Notes under the pieces: generated by a model
What the model was told of the DNA's origin: nothing
The model's database searches: none
What the model saw: the letters and a program-made list of their open reading frames with translations, nothing else
Source of the DNA: Populus alba
Taxonomy: Eukaryota; Streptophyta; Magnoliopsida; Malpighiales; Salicaceae
NCBI RefSeq assembly: GCF_005239225.2
Contig: NC_133297.1
Coordinates: 7,386,392 to 7,450,391 of the forward strand
DNA: 64,000 nt
Direction of reading: 5' to 3'
Made by a program: the position numbers and the translations under genes
Shown here: piece after piece, positions 47,042 through 58,570 of the stretch
How positions within the stretch are numbered: the first letter of the stretch is position 1
Layout: the number at the start of each line of letters is the position of its first letter

Positions 47042-47203
47042 TCACCTCGATTCTGCGTCCATCATACGAGCATTATATACTTGGCGTAATTGATCAGGAC
47101 CGTATGATCCAGAGAGAGCAATGAAGGACATTGACATGGCCTGTATACCACCATTTTCTGGAACTTGATGTACAGGGATGGCGATACGAAAGAGAGCAGT
47201 TAC
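47042..47203 (-). pseudogene. Isolated 53-codon protein-like fragment, gene relic?
   Basis: On the minus strand a frame bounded upstream by an in-frame TAA (47204-47206) and ending in TGA (47042-47044) reads a non-repetitive, balanced peptide. It contains IAIPVHQVPENGGIQAMSMS and QLRQVYNARMMDAESR. It has no start codon of its own at a useful place. It looks like the last exon or a broken piece of a real gene. I do not recognise the family. Confidence 0.25.
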
Positions 47204-47206
47204 TTA

Positions 47207-50200
47207 GCGGTATTGACCTGTGTCTACGAAATGAAAAACGATGGATTAAGAGAAAAATACAACAGAGCACAATTTCTTTTTCAATTTTATTATTCGTCTA
47301 ATTATTTTATACTTTCCTTCTATGTATCTCTTACCTGAAAAATGAAAATAAAACCAAAACAATATGATTTTTCGAGTATTCCTTGTATTTATTACTTGCC
47401 CCTCCCGTGCTTGTAAATTAATGTTTAACATATATAGAGAATATCCAGAGATGGAAAATTACCTGTTCCATCGTCTAATCTGTTAGGAATATTCAAGTTT
47501 GATATAACTTTTTTAAAATATGGCATATTTATGATTAGATAATTAATTTTAGAAGTATATTAAATTTCGTTCCTAGTATAGATATGTTGGTGTCTCTTTA
47601 AAATATGGCAATATTTTCTATTAATTTGCAGCCTGTATGTATATCAATTTTAATTTTTTTTATTTTTGAAAAAAGCTCTCCCGTGCCTGTTATTGTTTTT
47701 AACAGAAAAGAATATATTGAGTTTCGTGGAAGGTAAACGAGGCAAAGCAGGCGTCCCTATTTCATATCTCGAGAATCTTTAAGATGACACTTGAATTAGT
47801 GTGTGAGTTTTGTATCTTTATGTTGTAAGGAACGAAACTTAACGAGCACATGTTCTCTTGTCTATAAAGATTTAAAACTTTCAATGAGAACAAGTTCGTC
47901 TGCAGATGATTGACATTATTTATTTTCCCTATTTTTTCTTAGAATTATTGCCGTCGTCTGTTTACTTTACAGCTCATGGCTAGTTAGCTAGTCTCTGCAA
48001 AGCTTGTAAATATTCTAGCTATGGCGCCGCGCTGTGTCACGTGCTGGAAACCTTTTATATATATATATAAAATTAAATATTAGATCGACTCGTACCAACT
48101 TTGATTAATCTAAAAACCTGTAAATTGAATCATGAAAACATGATAATTCTATATAAATCAAATCAAAATAAATTAGAAAACTCATTTTCAAACAACAAAA
48201 AAGTTGAAAGACAAAACTAAAAAAAAAAAAAAAATTTAAACAGAATTCAACAAAACAACTTAAGTAAATCTTGGTAAATATTAAACCAGAGATCCGAATT
48301 ATGAGAACAATATTATTCTATATATATATATATATAATAATTTAATAATTAAACTTGAGCATTAAAAAAAATAAATTATTATTAACTTACAAAACTAGAG
48401 GGATTGAAAATGTTTCCATTGCACGGCTAAAATAGTTTTTTCACGCAAATTTTTAAAAAGCAATTTGTGTACTCAATATATTTTTTAATCTCATAATTCT
48501 ATAACAAACTAGAAACAAGTGATTATTAATTTTGTTTTTCAAAAATGAAATTAAAGGAAAAAAAGTTTGATAAAAAATTCGTAAAATCACTACACCTCTT
48601 TTTTTTTTTTTTAATGTTAATTAATTGGGCAGTCCTGTAGTCAGGTCGATGGTTGATTAACTTTGAAATCTTTCTATTTTTTAAATATTTTTAATGTTGT
48701 CTTTCTTGATTTGGACCTTCTACGTGAGCTCTATTACGCAATCGCACCCCTTCATCATCGCACTTTTTTAGCAGAAGTAACTATGTTTTATATATTTTTT
48801 ACAGTAAAGCAGCCGAAACAAAAATGAAATAAAAAAATGCAAACAAGCAAAAAAAAACACGAGCAAGAGTAGAATAATCAAAATCAAAATGGGGGAAATT
48901 ATTTTATATAAACCATGGTTAATACTAATTACCGAGAGGTAGGATAAAGTTAAGTTCCTTGTCACATCAGCACTTAATGACGTAATTTATTTGAATGAAA
49001 TGGAGTATTTACGCAACGGAGTGCAAATAGGAGGTCCAGATCAATAAAATCAATTAATTTCTTTAACAAATACATGTAAGTGAATGTAACATTTGTAATA
49101 TACAACTAGATCTTGAAGCATCGAATCCATCTTGTCTATAATTACAAATTAATGGAGATTTTCAACATCGACACGCACTCCATTATTTACAAATTAATGC
49201 GCGGCAGAACATGAGAAACATATTGAATCCCAGAATTTATATTATGCAAAATTAATAATCTTAATACACGTATTTAATTTTTCCCAACGGTCAAGTGCAA
49301 TATCATCAATAAAAAGAACTTGTATTAATCCAAATTAAATCCTGTTTCTGGATTACTTTAAAAAAAAAAAAAAAAACCTCCATACTACTTACTATATTAT
49401 AGTCTGCATTTTTAGATCGTATTGTCGACTTGACTTGCTAGATAAAGATTCAATTGATAACTAATAGTTTTGGGTTACTTTTGATTTGTTCTTATGTAAG
49501 AACAAAAATAGATCTCGAAACTTCTAGAAATTCAAATGCTAGCACATACATCAAGGGACGTCATCGTGTTTGTATGGTCGATAATATTTTCACGGATGGA
49601 GATTACAGAACTGGCATCAACTTCTACCGGCTCTGTTTGGAACTTCTTCTTTTTTTTTTCCCGGGGAAAAGGCAATAAATGTCAGGATGACATCCGATGC
49701 GTTGCAACTAGACTTTGTCCGTCACTTTCAATTCGACGGGAAATCAAAAATAAGAAAAAGTCAGTTCATACGTCATAGCTACGTGGTCCGTGGTACTCTC
49801 TCGAAAATAATACGATGAAGAAAAAGACCTCTTCAGACCACGTAATTTAGTTTTTAAAAGAGCAACAAATGACATCATCATCAAAGACTATAATTTTTCT
49901 GGACGGTGGAAGAATATTATGATATACAAGGAAGTATCGTGCGACCTTTACAACTATACAAAGGAGATCAACTTCGTTTTCTTGAAATTTTTTTTTTTTT
50001 TGTGGATATATCGCTCTCTCTTTTGTGTTCTTGTTGCACAATTAGTTGGATTTTAAGATAAAATGCAACTTATGGTGGAAAATGAAAGGATAAGCGGAAG
50101 TCACCATCCACTAATTACTTTGAAAATTAAAAAAAGGAGTCAACAAGGGAGGGCTTAGGGTCCCAAATCCCAATGCTAAAAGTTTGACGTCGACCAAACC

Positions 50201-50579
50201 ACTCATATCATGCCACGAGCCCATTTTAACCCCAGGAAGCCTAGTTGCTTACTTAAGCCTATCATCATAGGTTCGTCATTAAGTTGGGCCAGTCTATTTT
50301 TATTTATATACGGAAAGCCACCTTTAAATTTGTCCCTTTATCAAGATTATAAAGTATTTCTTGAAAAGCAGTGGTTGTTTTTTCCCGTGCAATGCTTCTA
50401 TATTTATTCTTTCCCATATTATTATGGACAAGGTGTAAAATTTTTAAATCTTTTTCAATTTGGTTTTTATATTTTTTCCAAGCAATTTAGTTATAATTAA
50501 AATTAATTAATTTTAATTTCTTATAAAAAGATGAGATTAAAAAAAAAAACCAAGATAAAAAAAAAAACGCTATATATGG
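47207..50579. other. AT-rich intergenic DNA with repeat fragments
   Basis: Short (AT)n runs lie near 48056-48070 and 48318-48336. Positions 48070-48420 carry one unit of the degenerate repeat seen at 39640-40900. The 49400-50100 stretch has mixed composition, but its open frames resemble no known protein. Confidence 0.45.
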
Positions 50580-51190
50580 GTGACACACCATAAGTTTTGT
50601 AAAAACTACACTTTGATCCTTGAACTTTAACAAATCACCAAATCATACAATTTCAACACCATAATATTTTCCAACCTAATTTTGGTACAGCAATTTATTT
50701 TTATAATTTTTTAGTCCTCAATTGAGAGAAGAAAAGAAATGTCATCGGATTTCAATAGTAAAAAGAGAAAAGTATCGTTGATACCAATTTAAACCACTAA
50801 AACATACTATATTTTTATCAAATGATTCTATTTAAAGAGAGGAGTTCATATTAAGTGTTTCTATATCTTTAAAGTTCGTGAAAAAACAAATATGTGCTTG
50901 GGTTGATTTTTGATTTCATATTGATTTTGGTTTTTTAGATGGTTTTTTGAGGTCATAGATAGTTTTATCATGGTTACTATAATGTTTTGAGTCAAAACGG
51001 GTTGAAAAATAGGTTTTAGGTAAAATAAAACTTAAGCCATGATTTTTCAGCTACAATGAATTCTAAAATTTAGGCAAATCAAATGGCTTTGTCTAATTTT
51101 ATTTTTCAAAAAAAAAAATGAAAAGGCCAGGGCGGTTGGCTAGCTTTCCAGGCCTGGTAACGCTTGGCCTTTGCTCTTTTTTTTTCTATA
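50580..51190 (+). repeat. Family F dispersed repeat, another copy
   Basis: Read on the plus strand it contains TATATGGGTGACACACC, the TGCTTGGGTTGATTTTTGAT box, GGTTTTTTAGATGG, AACGGGTTGAAAAATAGG, TCAGCTACAATGAATTC and a closing GGCCAGG-rich box. This order matches the minus-strand copy at 35270-36050 and the plus-strand copy at about 57230-57850. No gene is present. Confidence 0.45.
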
Positions 51191-52064
51191 TTTTTTAATT
51201 AATTATGCTTTTTTATGGTTTTTTTCTTTATCCTTTTTAAATTTGTATTTAAATTACCACCCATTCTCTTTTTCATTTTGTTTGAAGAGCTTTTTTTAAA
51301 TGATGAATATATTTTTAGTTATTCTTTTAAATTTGAAGAGTTTTTCTAATCAATCTATATTTTTTTAATCTTTTATATAGATGAAATTTATTTTTGAAAA
51401 TAAAAAAAATTATATTTTCAGATAATATGTTTAACATGGGCAGTCTTGCATAATTTTTTTTTTCTTTTTGATTTATTCGATCCATTTAATTTGTGTTTAT
51501 ATTTCTATTATCGTTTGTTTGAATAAAAAATTTATTTTAATAAATAAATTTATTAAACACAACCTGTTAAATTTCTTGTTTTTCAAGATTAAATATCTTG
51601 ATCTACACATATTTCTTGATTTTTCAAGTTTGATTTCTAGATATCTTAATGCCTTTATATTTAATTATTCGTATGCATAGTTCTTGATTTGATTGATTAC
51701 ATATATACATTTTTTTTTTAACTTAGATTTTTTAAATTACAAAAAAACATTGAAAAAAACTTGTTTATATAATTTTTTTATAAAAATTAAAAATATATGA
51801 CATATGGCAGAGCGCTTGTCACTTTACTAGTTCATGTTACCCTTTGCCTAAGAATAGGGGGTATTTATGGTTTTAAGAATATTTCTTAAAAAACAAGGTT
51901 AAAATAACACAATTAAAAAATTGATAAAAGAGCACAATATATATATATGTGTGTGTGTCATGATTGAAAAATATAATTTTTATATCTTGTTGTTATTTAG
52001 AATAACAACTTCCATTATAAAATATTAAATGAGCGAAAGAAATGAAAAAAAAACAATTTATTAA
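51191..52064. other. T-rich and AT-rich spacer
   Basis: No gene is present. A short (AT)n/(GT)n tract lies at about 51938-51957. The 70-codon frame at 51468-51680 is translated AT-rich DNA. Confidence 0.5.
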
Positions 52065-52335
52065 AGACACACCGAAATTTTGATTATAATATTATTAGCA
52101 CCATTATAAATATTTTAATAAAACAAATTCAACGACACTAAAAAAAGTAACCAACAATGACCGAAGTGGGTACACTTGCCGCTAAAGACTAGCGGGTCAT
52201 CTTCATTTATGGGTGGTAAGTGTTACCCACTCAGGTCACCTTTAGTGACTTTTTTAGATTTTATTGGGTTTATATTGTCAATATTTTTCTAATGATACTT
52301 ACGATATTATAATTGGAGTTTTGATGTATTCATTT
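52065..52335. mobile_element. Long-inverted-repeat MITE-like element, family P, copy 3
   Basis: Inverted arms around a centre near 52200. GAAATTTTGATTATAATATTA at the left faces the reverse complement of TATTATAATTGGAGTTTTGA at the right, and AAAAAAAGTAACC pairs with the inner right arm. Its GTGGGT centre corresponds to GTGGGC/GTGGGT in the copies near 33.7 and 34.1 kb. Non-coding. Confidence 0.55.
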
Positions 52336-52630
52336 ATTTTTTTTTCTTATTCTAAATAGTACCAAGCCATAAAATTCACGTTTTCGACTAGTACATCTAT
52401 AAATTATGCTATCTTGTTAAAATGAATTTAAATTTTGTAAAAAATCAAGAATAAGTTATAAAATTCAAATTTAACTTCAGAAGTTGTTGCAATCAAGTTT
52501 AGCTGTCCACTGCGTGCGTCCAGGGCTGGTAGAAGTTGATGTGCACTGAGATATTATCACGATTTTTTTGATTGAGAATATGCCAATTATGAATAGTATC
52601 TATATAAATATATTAAAAGAGTTGCATTTG

Positions 52631-52910
52631 TAAGCTCATCATTCATCATGCGAACATCAACCTCTCATTATTGTAAAGCCACAGCACCATTTTATTAAAA
52701 AAAGGGGCTCAAGAAAGAGACGACCCTTGGCGCAATGAAATATAATTTATACTTTTTTATAAGCTCATCATTCATCATGTGAGCATCAACCTCTAAATTT
52801 ATGAATAAAAATAATTCATAAATTTAGAGAGTTGCGTATCTTCAACAGAATGAAGAAAAAGTTCTGAATTATACTTTTTTAAGAGAGACCCGACCCTTGG
52901 CACTGTAAAA
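52631..52910. repeat. Diverged direct repeat with an intervening 16-bp hairpin
   Basis: AAGCTCATCATTCATCATG followed by (C/T)GA(A/G)CATCAACCTCT occurs at about 52631 and again at 52760. A second pair, GACGACCCTTGGCGC and CCGACCCTTGGCAC, follows near 52717 and 52888. Between them CTCTAAATTTATGAAT and its exact complement form a hairpin (52791-52806 with 52814-52829, 7-nt loop). This is a local duplication of roughly 130-170 bp. Confidence 0.7.
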
Positions 52911-53299
52911 AATGGGTTGTGTGCCTTTCATTTATTTGTTAGAGTTTTGTATTATGATCAAGTGGTGTTTTTTTCTGCATTCAAAATTATTTTTAAAAAT
53001 ATTTGTTGTTTAATTAAAATAATTTTTTTTATTTTTATTTTTAATATCAACATGTAACATTATTTGAAAATTCTAGAAAATTTAATTTAAAATAAAAGTT
53101 AATTTTTTTATTTTAAAAAAAAACATGCTACAATAAAACATGGAGTATATAACTGTGGAGGATGATTTAGAGAAAAAGAAAAATAGCCTAGATGTGAGCA
53201 GAGATGGACAATCAGGGTAACGATATAAAAGAGAAGCATGATTGCAGTGATTTTGTACTTTCTTCTAAAGATCTGCGTACAGTATCCTTTTCTTAAAGT

Positions 53300-54430
53300 G
53301 TGTGTGTGTCTATATATATATAATTAATTTAAGTAATTAATTAACTTTTATAAGACTCCATCCAATTGAATTGAATTGTTTCCTTGACTTGACTTCTATT
53401 TAATAATCATTAAATTTAGCTTTCTCAATTCTCATTAACAAGTATAAATCATCAACAATATATAGTATACATTTCATAAAGTTCAACATATAATTAGTTG
53501 TGAACATAAAAATTAAGTAAACTCTATACTATAAGAGTTTTCTCAACTAAATCTTCTATTCAAGTAAAGCTTTAACATATTAATTCCATTGATTATCACA
53601 AAACTAAATATTAAATTCACACTCGTTATTGTAGATTTAACATAAAAACATAACATGCTTGACACCTCGGTTTGTAATATCCTGTAAGTAATTTTTACTT
53701 TAATTTCAAACATATTTTAGTCAAATCAATCACAAAACACTCTTAATAATTCGTAGCTTTATTCATTATAAATGATACTATTGTTGATATTGATAATAAT
53801 ATTATTATGAAAGTATAATATTTCTAAATTATCAAACATTTCTGTCAAACAAACGCAACAAAATACAATTCTAATTTATTAATATCCCGAAATTAATCAA
53901 ATGCATCAATTATCAACTAAAAATTTAACATTGATTATTTAACAAAATAACTTAACTATCAACTAAAAATACATCAAATTAACCTAATTCATAACTTAAT
54001 CTAAATCAACACTAACATTTCAAACACATAATTTTATTAACTCACAATTAACAACATAAAATAATTGATTATTTAATAAAATAACGTAATTATATACAGT
54101 TAGCAACTTAAATTACATCTAATTAATGTAAATTCGTAATTCAAAACTCCAACATTTAATAAAATTAAATTAACACTAGTTAAATATAAATTATATTAAA
54201 TTAATTGAGGGGGAAGTGTTTAGTATATTTTTAGAAGTGAATTGTGGGTGATGAGGGTTACCAATAATGGTTGTTTTGGCCAGAATATGGTGCCTACTCT
54301 GAGATAGAAAGTGAAAGAGAGAAGTAGCCGCAAGTAGAGCCAGAGAGAGAGAGATGGATGTTTTAGAGTTGCGTTTTTAACAGTAAGAGGAGAGAGATCC
54401 ACGCCGGGGGTATCCTAGGACTTAAAATTT
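53300..54430. repeat. G-depleted AT-rich stretch ending in an LTR-like G-rich tail
   Basis: From about 53400 to 54200 G is rare on the plus strand. Short phrases such as TTATCAACTAAAAAT recur (near 53910 and 53955). The stretch is followed at 54205-54420 by G-rich text (GAGAGAGAGAGATGG and ACGCCGGGGG). The pattern resembles an old LTR read on the opposite strand, but no ends or target duplication are seen. Confidence 0.35.
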
Positions 54431-55917
54431 AAAACGAGTTTGTGAAAGAGTTCTAATTTTCTAATTATTTATTTAATTGCATTACTTTATCAATTTTTTT
54501 TACTGTGTTAAAATAAAAAAACTCACTGGTTTTGAAACAAAGAAGGATGCAGGATGACCTGCAATGCCAGGAGTCATCATAGTGCAGGTCGCATTCAGTT
54601 TGAAGTACCTGGGAATGGTGGAACGTTGTTTTACACCTCGAGAACCTTATAGTGAATAAATAAAAACAATATCTCAGACCAAAAGCTCAAAAGACATTAA
54701 GAACAAAAAAGAAAAAAAAAGAAACCACTGTTTTAGCGAGGAATGTAAATGTGAGAAATCTCTAATACTTTTAGCTGTTTTTGTTTTTTTAATTAATCTT
54801 GATAAACCCAGAAATCCAGGCCCTACAATTCTACTTTTAAAGGTGTTTCCCTGTGTTTGAGGCAGACAAACATCGACCTTCACCTTTCATTTCTTTTATT
54901 AAGGCATTGCAAACGGGAAAGCTGGCGTGTTTTTTTTTTTACTAGTCTGGTTCCATTTACCTTTTCTTTTCTTTTATTATTAGTATTATTTTTCTTTTAT
55001 TTTTTTCTATTCTAATACTCATTCGAGGCTTGTAAAACAGCAAATAACAAGCTGAGTCAATGCATTGCTAAATTTTTTAGTCTGCGTTGCGGATTGTATT
55101 AAGATTTTTTTTAATGTAAAAAATTATTAGGTTATAAGAAAATTTTTTTAGCGATATTATTAAATTTAATTTAGTAAGTTAAATTTGAAATTTCTCAATT
55201 TCATTCTTTATTTAACTTGAATTGAAAATTAACCTGAATATAAGTTACTTTGATATCATTCAATCAACTTAACAAGTTTAAAAACAGTATTGATACTAAT
55301 AAAAAATATTGTTTGATTTTTTTTTTTCAAGATGTTGTTTTTTTAAAAAATATTTAAACTACAATATATTAAATTTATATATAACCTTGAAAAAAAAATC
55401 TATAAAAAAATGAAAAACATAATTAAAAAAAAAAAAGTAAAGGAAAGGAAAAAAAGGACAACCTGAACTATTTTAATTATACAGCTAATAATAACCTGGT
55501 ATAGTGAATGAAACTAATATAAATTATTTTTTTTAATTCAAATCCATTTTTAAGAGGTGTTTTTGAACTTTTAGTTGTATAGGTCATAAGATTATACTGA
55601 ATTTATTTTATATTTTCATCTTTTTTTTTTTTTTTTACAAAATTAATTCCCATTTCTGTGCTTTTTAAACTGTATTTGAATGTATTTTAAAAATACATAT
55701 AACTTAAAAAAAATATTTTTTAATAACTTTAATGTATTGATATTAAAAATAAAAAATAAAATAAAATTTATTTGAATATATTTTTAATAAAAAAACACAT
55801 TTAAAAGCAAGATATATCTCAATACCACTCTCAGCCTCTTTCAGCAGTTCGTGTGTATATATATATATATATGAACTGTTATTTTACAAAGGTTGTCCTG
55901 GCAAAGCAAGACTGTCG
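54431..55917. other. AT-rich intergenic DNA
   Basis: Positions 54540-54870 have mixed composition without a recognised gene. A short inverted repeat, TGCAGG-ATGA-CCTGCA, lies at about 54548-54563. An (AT)n run lies at 55856-55872. Confidence 0.45.
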
Positions 55918-56200
55918 TTGGTTGAGATCGTTGGTTGCCAGGTTAAACTTGAAGAGTTTGCTGGTCTTATCACTCTCGGCGACGGAAGAATGAAAAGTTC
56001 CAGCACCTTTTGTAAAAGCGAAGGCCAACTAATAGAAAAAGACTGCTTCAATGATTCCTAACATGGCCGTCAAAGCGAAAATAATTGAGGAAGAGTTACA
56101 AAGCAAAACATCATTTTCATCTGGATGATATTTATCCACTACCTTTTCATTTCTCTTCCTTTTCCTTCAAATAAATATTGTGGGTGTGCTGTCAGGTGTC
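55918..56200 (+). repeat. Second copy of the two-copy unidentified repeat (partner at 23283)
   Basis: Diverged but colinear with 23283-23480 and a little of its downstream flank. The downstream words AAATAAATATTGTG and AAA..GGTAT(C/G)ATGA are also shared. The copy is preceded by an (AT)n tract where the partner has a TATA-like TATATAAATAGC. It may be a TE fragment or a duplicated untranslated gene part. Confidence 0.5.
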
Positions 56201-57099
56201 TCCAAAATTCCAAAACGGTATCATGACTACCTACTAATCTGCAAAAATAAAAATAAAAAACAGAGAGTAATAGCTATATATATAACAAAAACCTAAAAAA
56301 GAAGATGAAAACACTATTTACTTGGACACTTTGCACTGTGAAGAGAAACAATGTCTTCTTCACCTTCTAGCTATTTGAGAAAAAAAAAAAAAAAGGATAG
56401 GCGAATGATAGACGTAGAATTGTCTTTGCAATATGATCATTTTTGTATTTTAAAATTGATTGGGGGACATAACAAATATTTTATGTTCTGATAGCACAAT
56501 AAATTTATTTTACTACCCTTAAAGGAAATAAATTATTAAGCTGCCCTTCGAGGGTTGCTTTTGTATTTTCATATTAAATATGAAGAATATAATAACCTAT
56601 ATATCCATTAAACAAAAATGGGGGCCTTTTTGTATTTTCCTTTTTTATATGAATACTAAAAAGACCTGTCAACCCTTAAAGTTTAAATTTGTAATTTCCA
56701 GGCTCGCTGTTGGTAGAACTTCGAAGATGAAGCAAATTCTGGTTCCAGGCTTCTACAGAGCTTGTGCTTTCAAAAGGTGGATCATCTAATGGTTGGGCTT
56801 TTATTATGTATCGAAGCCCATTGGGCTTTTGGTAGATGAGAGTCCTCTCGATGAGAACACTGTAATCAGATTTTAAGCTTGGGCCTTCAGATCTTGTCCA
56901 ATCCCTATCCCATAACATTGACAAATGAGAGCATTTGTACAGCCCATTGGTGGATTCTTAAATGGAGTGGTTCCAGGTTAGTGTAAATTTGAGAGAGATC
57001 ATTTGGAAAGATGGTTTCTTTTTCTTTTTACTGTAGCTTTATTATTATTCATCTTCTCACATTCTATTGGAGTTTTTTTTGTTTTGTTTTTTTTTTATT
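56201..57099. other. Intergenic DNA
   Basis: No gene is recognised. Positions 56700-56960 are balanced in composition, with GCCCATTGG/CCCATTGGTGG phrases, possibly a repeat fragment. Confidence 0.45.
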
Positions 57100-57850
57100 A
57101 TTATTATTTTCAATTTAGTTTTTGAACTTTTATTTTGCATAATTAAGTTTTTTTGAACTAGCACCCAATCACACATATTTTTTTTTTGAGAGGGTTGAAT
57201 TGCAAAATAAAAAACTGAAGTGAAAATCATAGGTAACATAGGAAACAACTTTGTAAGTTGTTTGGAAAATACATTATCATCCCTTTTTTTGTTAGATAAT
57301 AGGTCCTTATATTTTTTGCAAGTTATATTTTAACACCAAACTTTATTTTTCTCATTTTCAATACTTTTTTTCATGGAATGAGTGAGAATAATCACCAGAT
57401 TCCAGTAGAGAGAGAAAAAACTCTTTATTGGTGACAGTTTCAACCGTTAAAGAGGTAAAATTAGTTTCAACATGTTCCACTTACTAAAAAGAGCTTATAT
57501 TGGTTGTTTTAAGTCTCAATGTAGCCTAAAAAATAAGATCTAATTCAAGGATGAAGTTTTTTTTTCCTGGTTTGATTTTGTGGTTTGGACTATTTATTGG
57601 GTTTATTGGGTTGATATATTGATTTCTTGGTGTTCTAAGGATGTTTTGTGGTTAAAATGAGTTTAAAAAACATGTTTTTTTGATAAAAAAGTTACACGCA
57701 TGGTTTTCTAGTCACCATAGTTATGTCCCGTGCATTTTTTTTAAAAAAGAAATGAGTGAGCTGTTGTTCACTCTTTTAAAGTAGAAAACAAAACTAGGTC
57801 TATGCACGTGGGCTTGGGCTTTGCCCAAGCCCAAATATGTGGACTTTTTT
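57100..57850 (+). repeat. Family F dispersed repeat, plus-strand copy
   Basis: Landmarks in order: GTGAAAATCATAGGTAACAT, a TTTTTGTTAGATAATAGG block, TTTATTGGGTTTATTGGGTTG, GGTTAAAATGAGTTTAAAAA, TCTAGTCACCATAGTTATG and a closing GGGCTTGGGCTTTGCCCAAG hairpin box. They parallel those of the copies near 35.3, 36.4 and 50.6 kb. No coding capacity is seen. Confidence 0.45.
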
Positions 57851-58570
57851 TATTTTGATTTTTATAATTGGTACCTTTTTATGTCATTTTCTTTTAACTA
57901 TTTTTTTAAGTTTGTTTTTTTAATTAATACCCCTCCCATGTTATTTTCTAAGTTTATTTAGCATTTTTTAAATAGTGATTATTTCTTAATTATTCCGGGT
58001 GTCTTTGATTTTTCATGAGATTAACATAATTCATTAATATTTTTTATATATTTAATATAAATTAAATTTATTATTAAAAATTAAAAAATATTTATTTTTT
58101 ATAATATTTTTAACATATGCAACATTGTTTTATCAATAAATCTTATTTTTTTCTCAATTTATATTGCAAATTAATTTTAATATACAAATTCATTAATAAC
58201 AATTGATTTTTTCCAACAAGAAATAGCATTCAACCTGTCACCCAAATCATAAATGAGATGAGAAGCGTGAATTCTTTAGACTTTATTTACTTAACAAATT
58301 TGAACCGACACTACTTAGACTCAAGATTCTGTACAGTTTACAACGTAGTATTGCAATTGCAATATCCACTCCAGGAATCTTGAATCCAGTTTTAATCTAA
58401 CATGAAAAGGAGGAATAAAACTGAGCTACAAGGTTACATTGTTTGCAAAAAGTTTTACTACCTGATATCAGGGGAAATTTCTCTAAGCCAGCACTACAGA
58501 GGACTTCGGACACACCATCTCTCTTTCAATGTTGGCGAGGGAGGAAAAGCTTACGCGCTGCCTAGCTCTT
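57851..58570. other. 3' flank of the WRKY gene
   Basis: The distal part is AT-rich. The proximal part (about 58250-58570) is probably its 3' UTR on the minus strand, with an AATAAA (plus-strand TTTATT) at 58282-58287 as a possible poly(A) signal. Confidence 0.45.
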
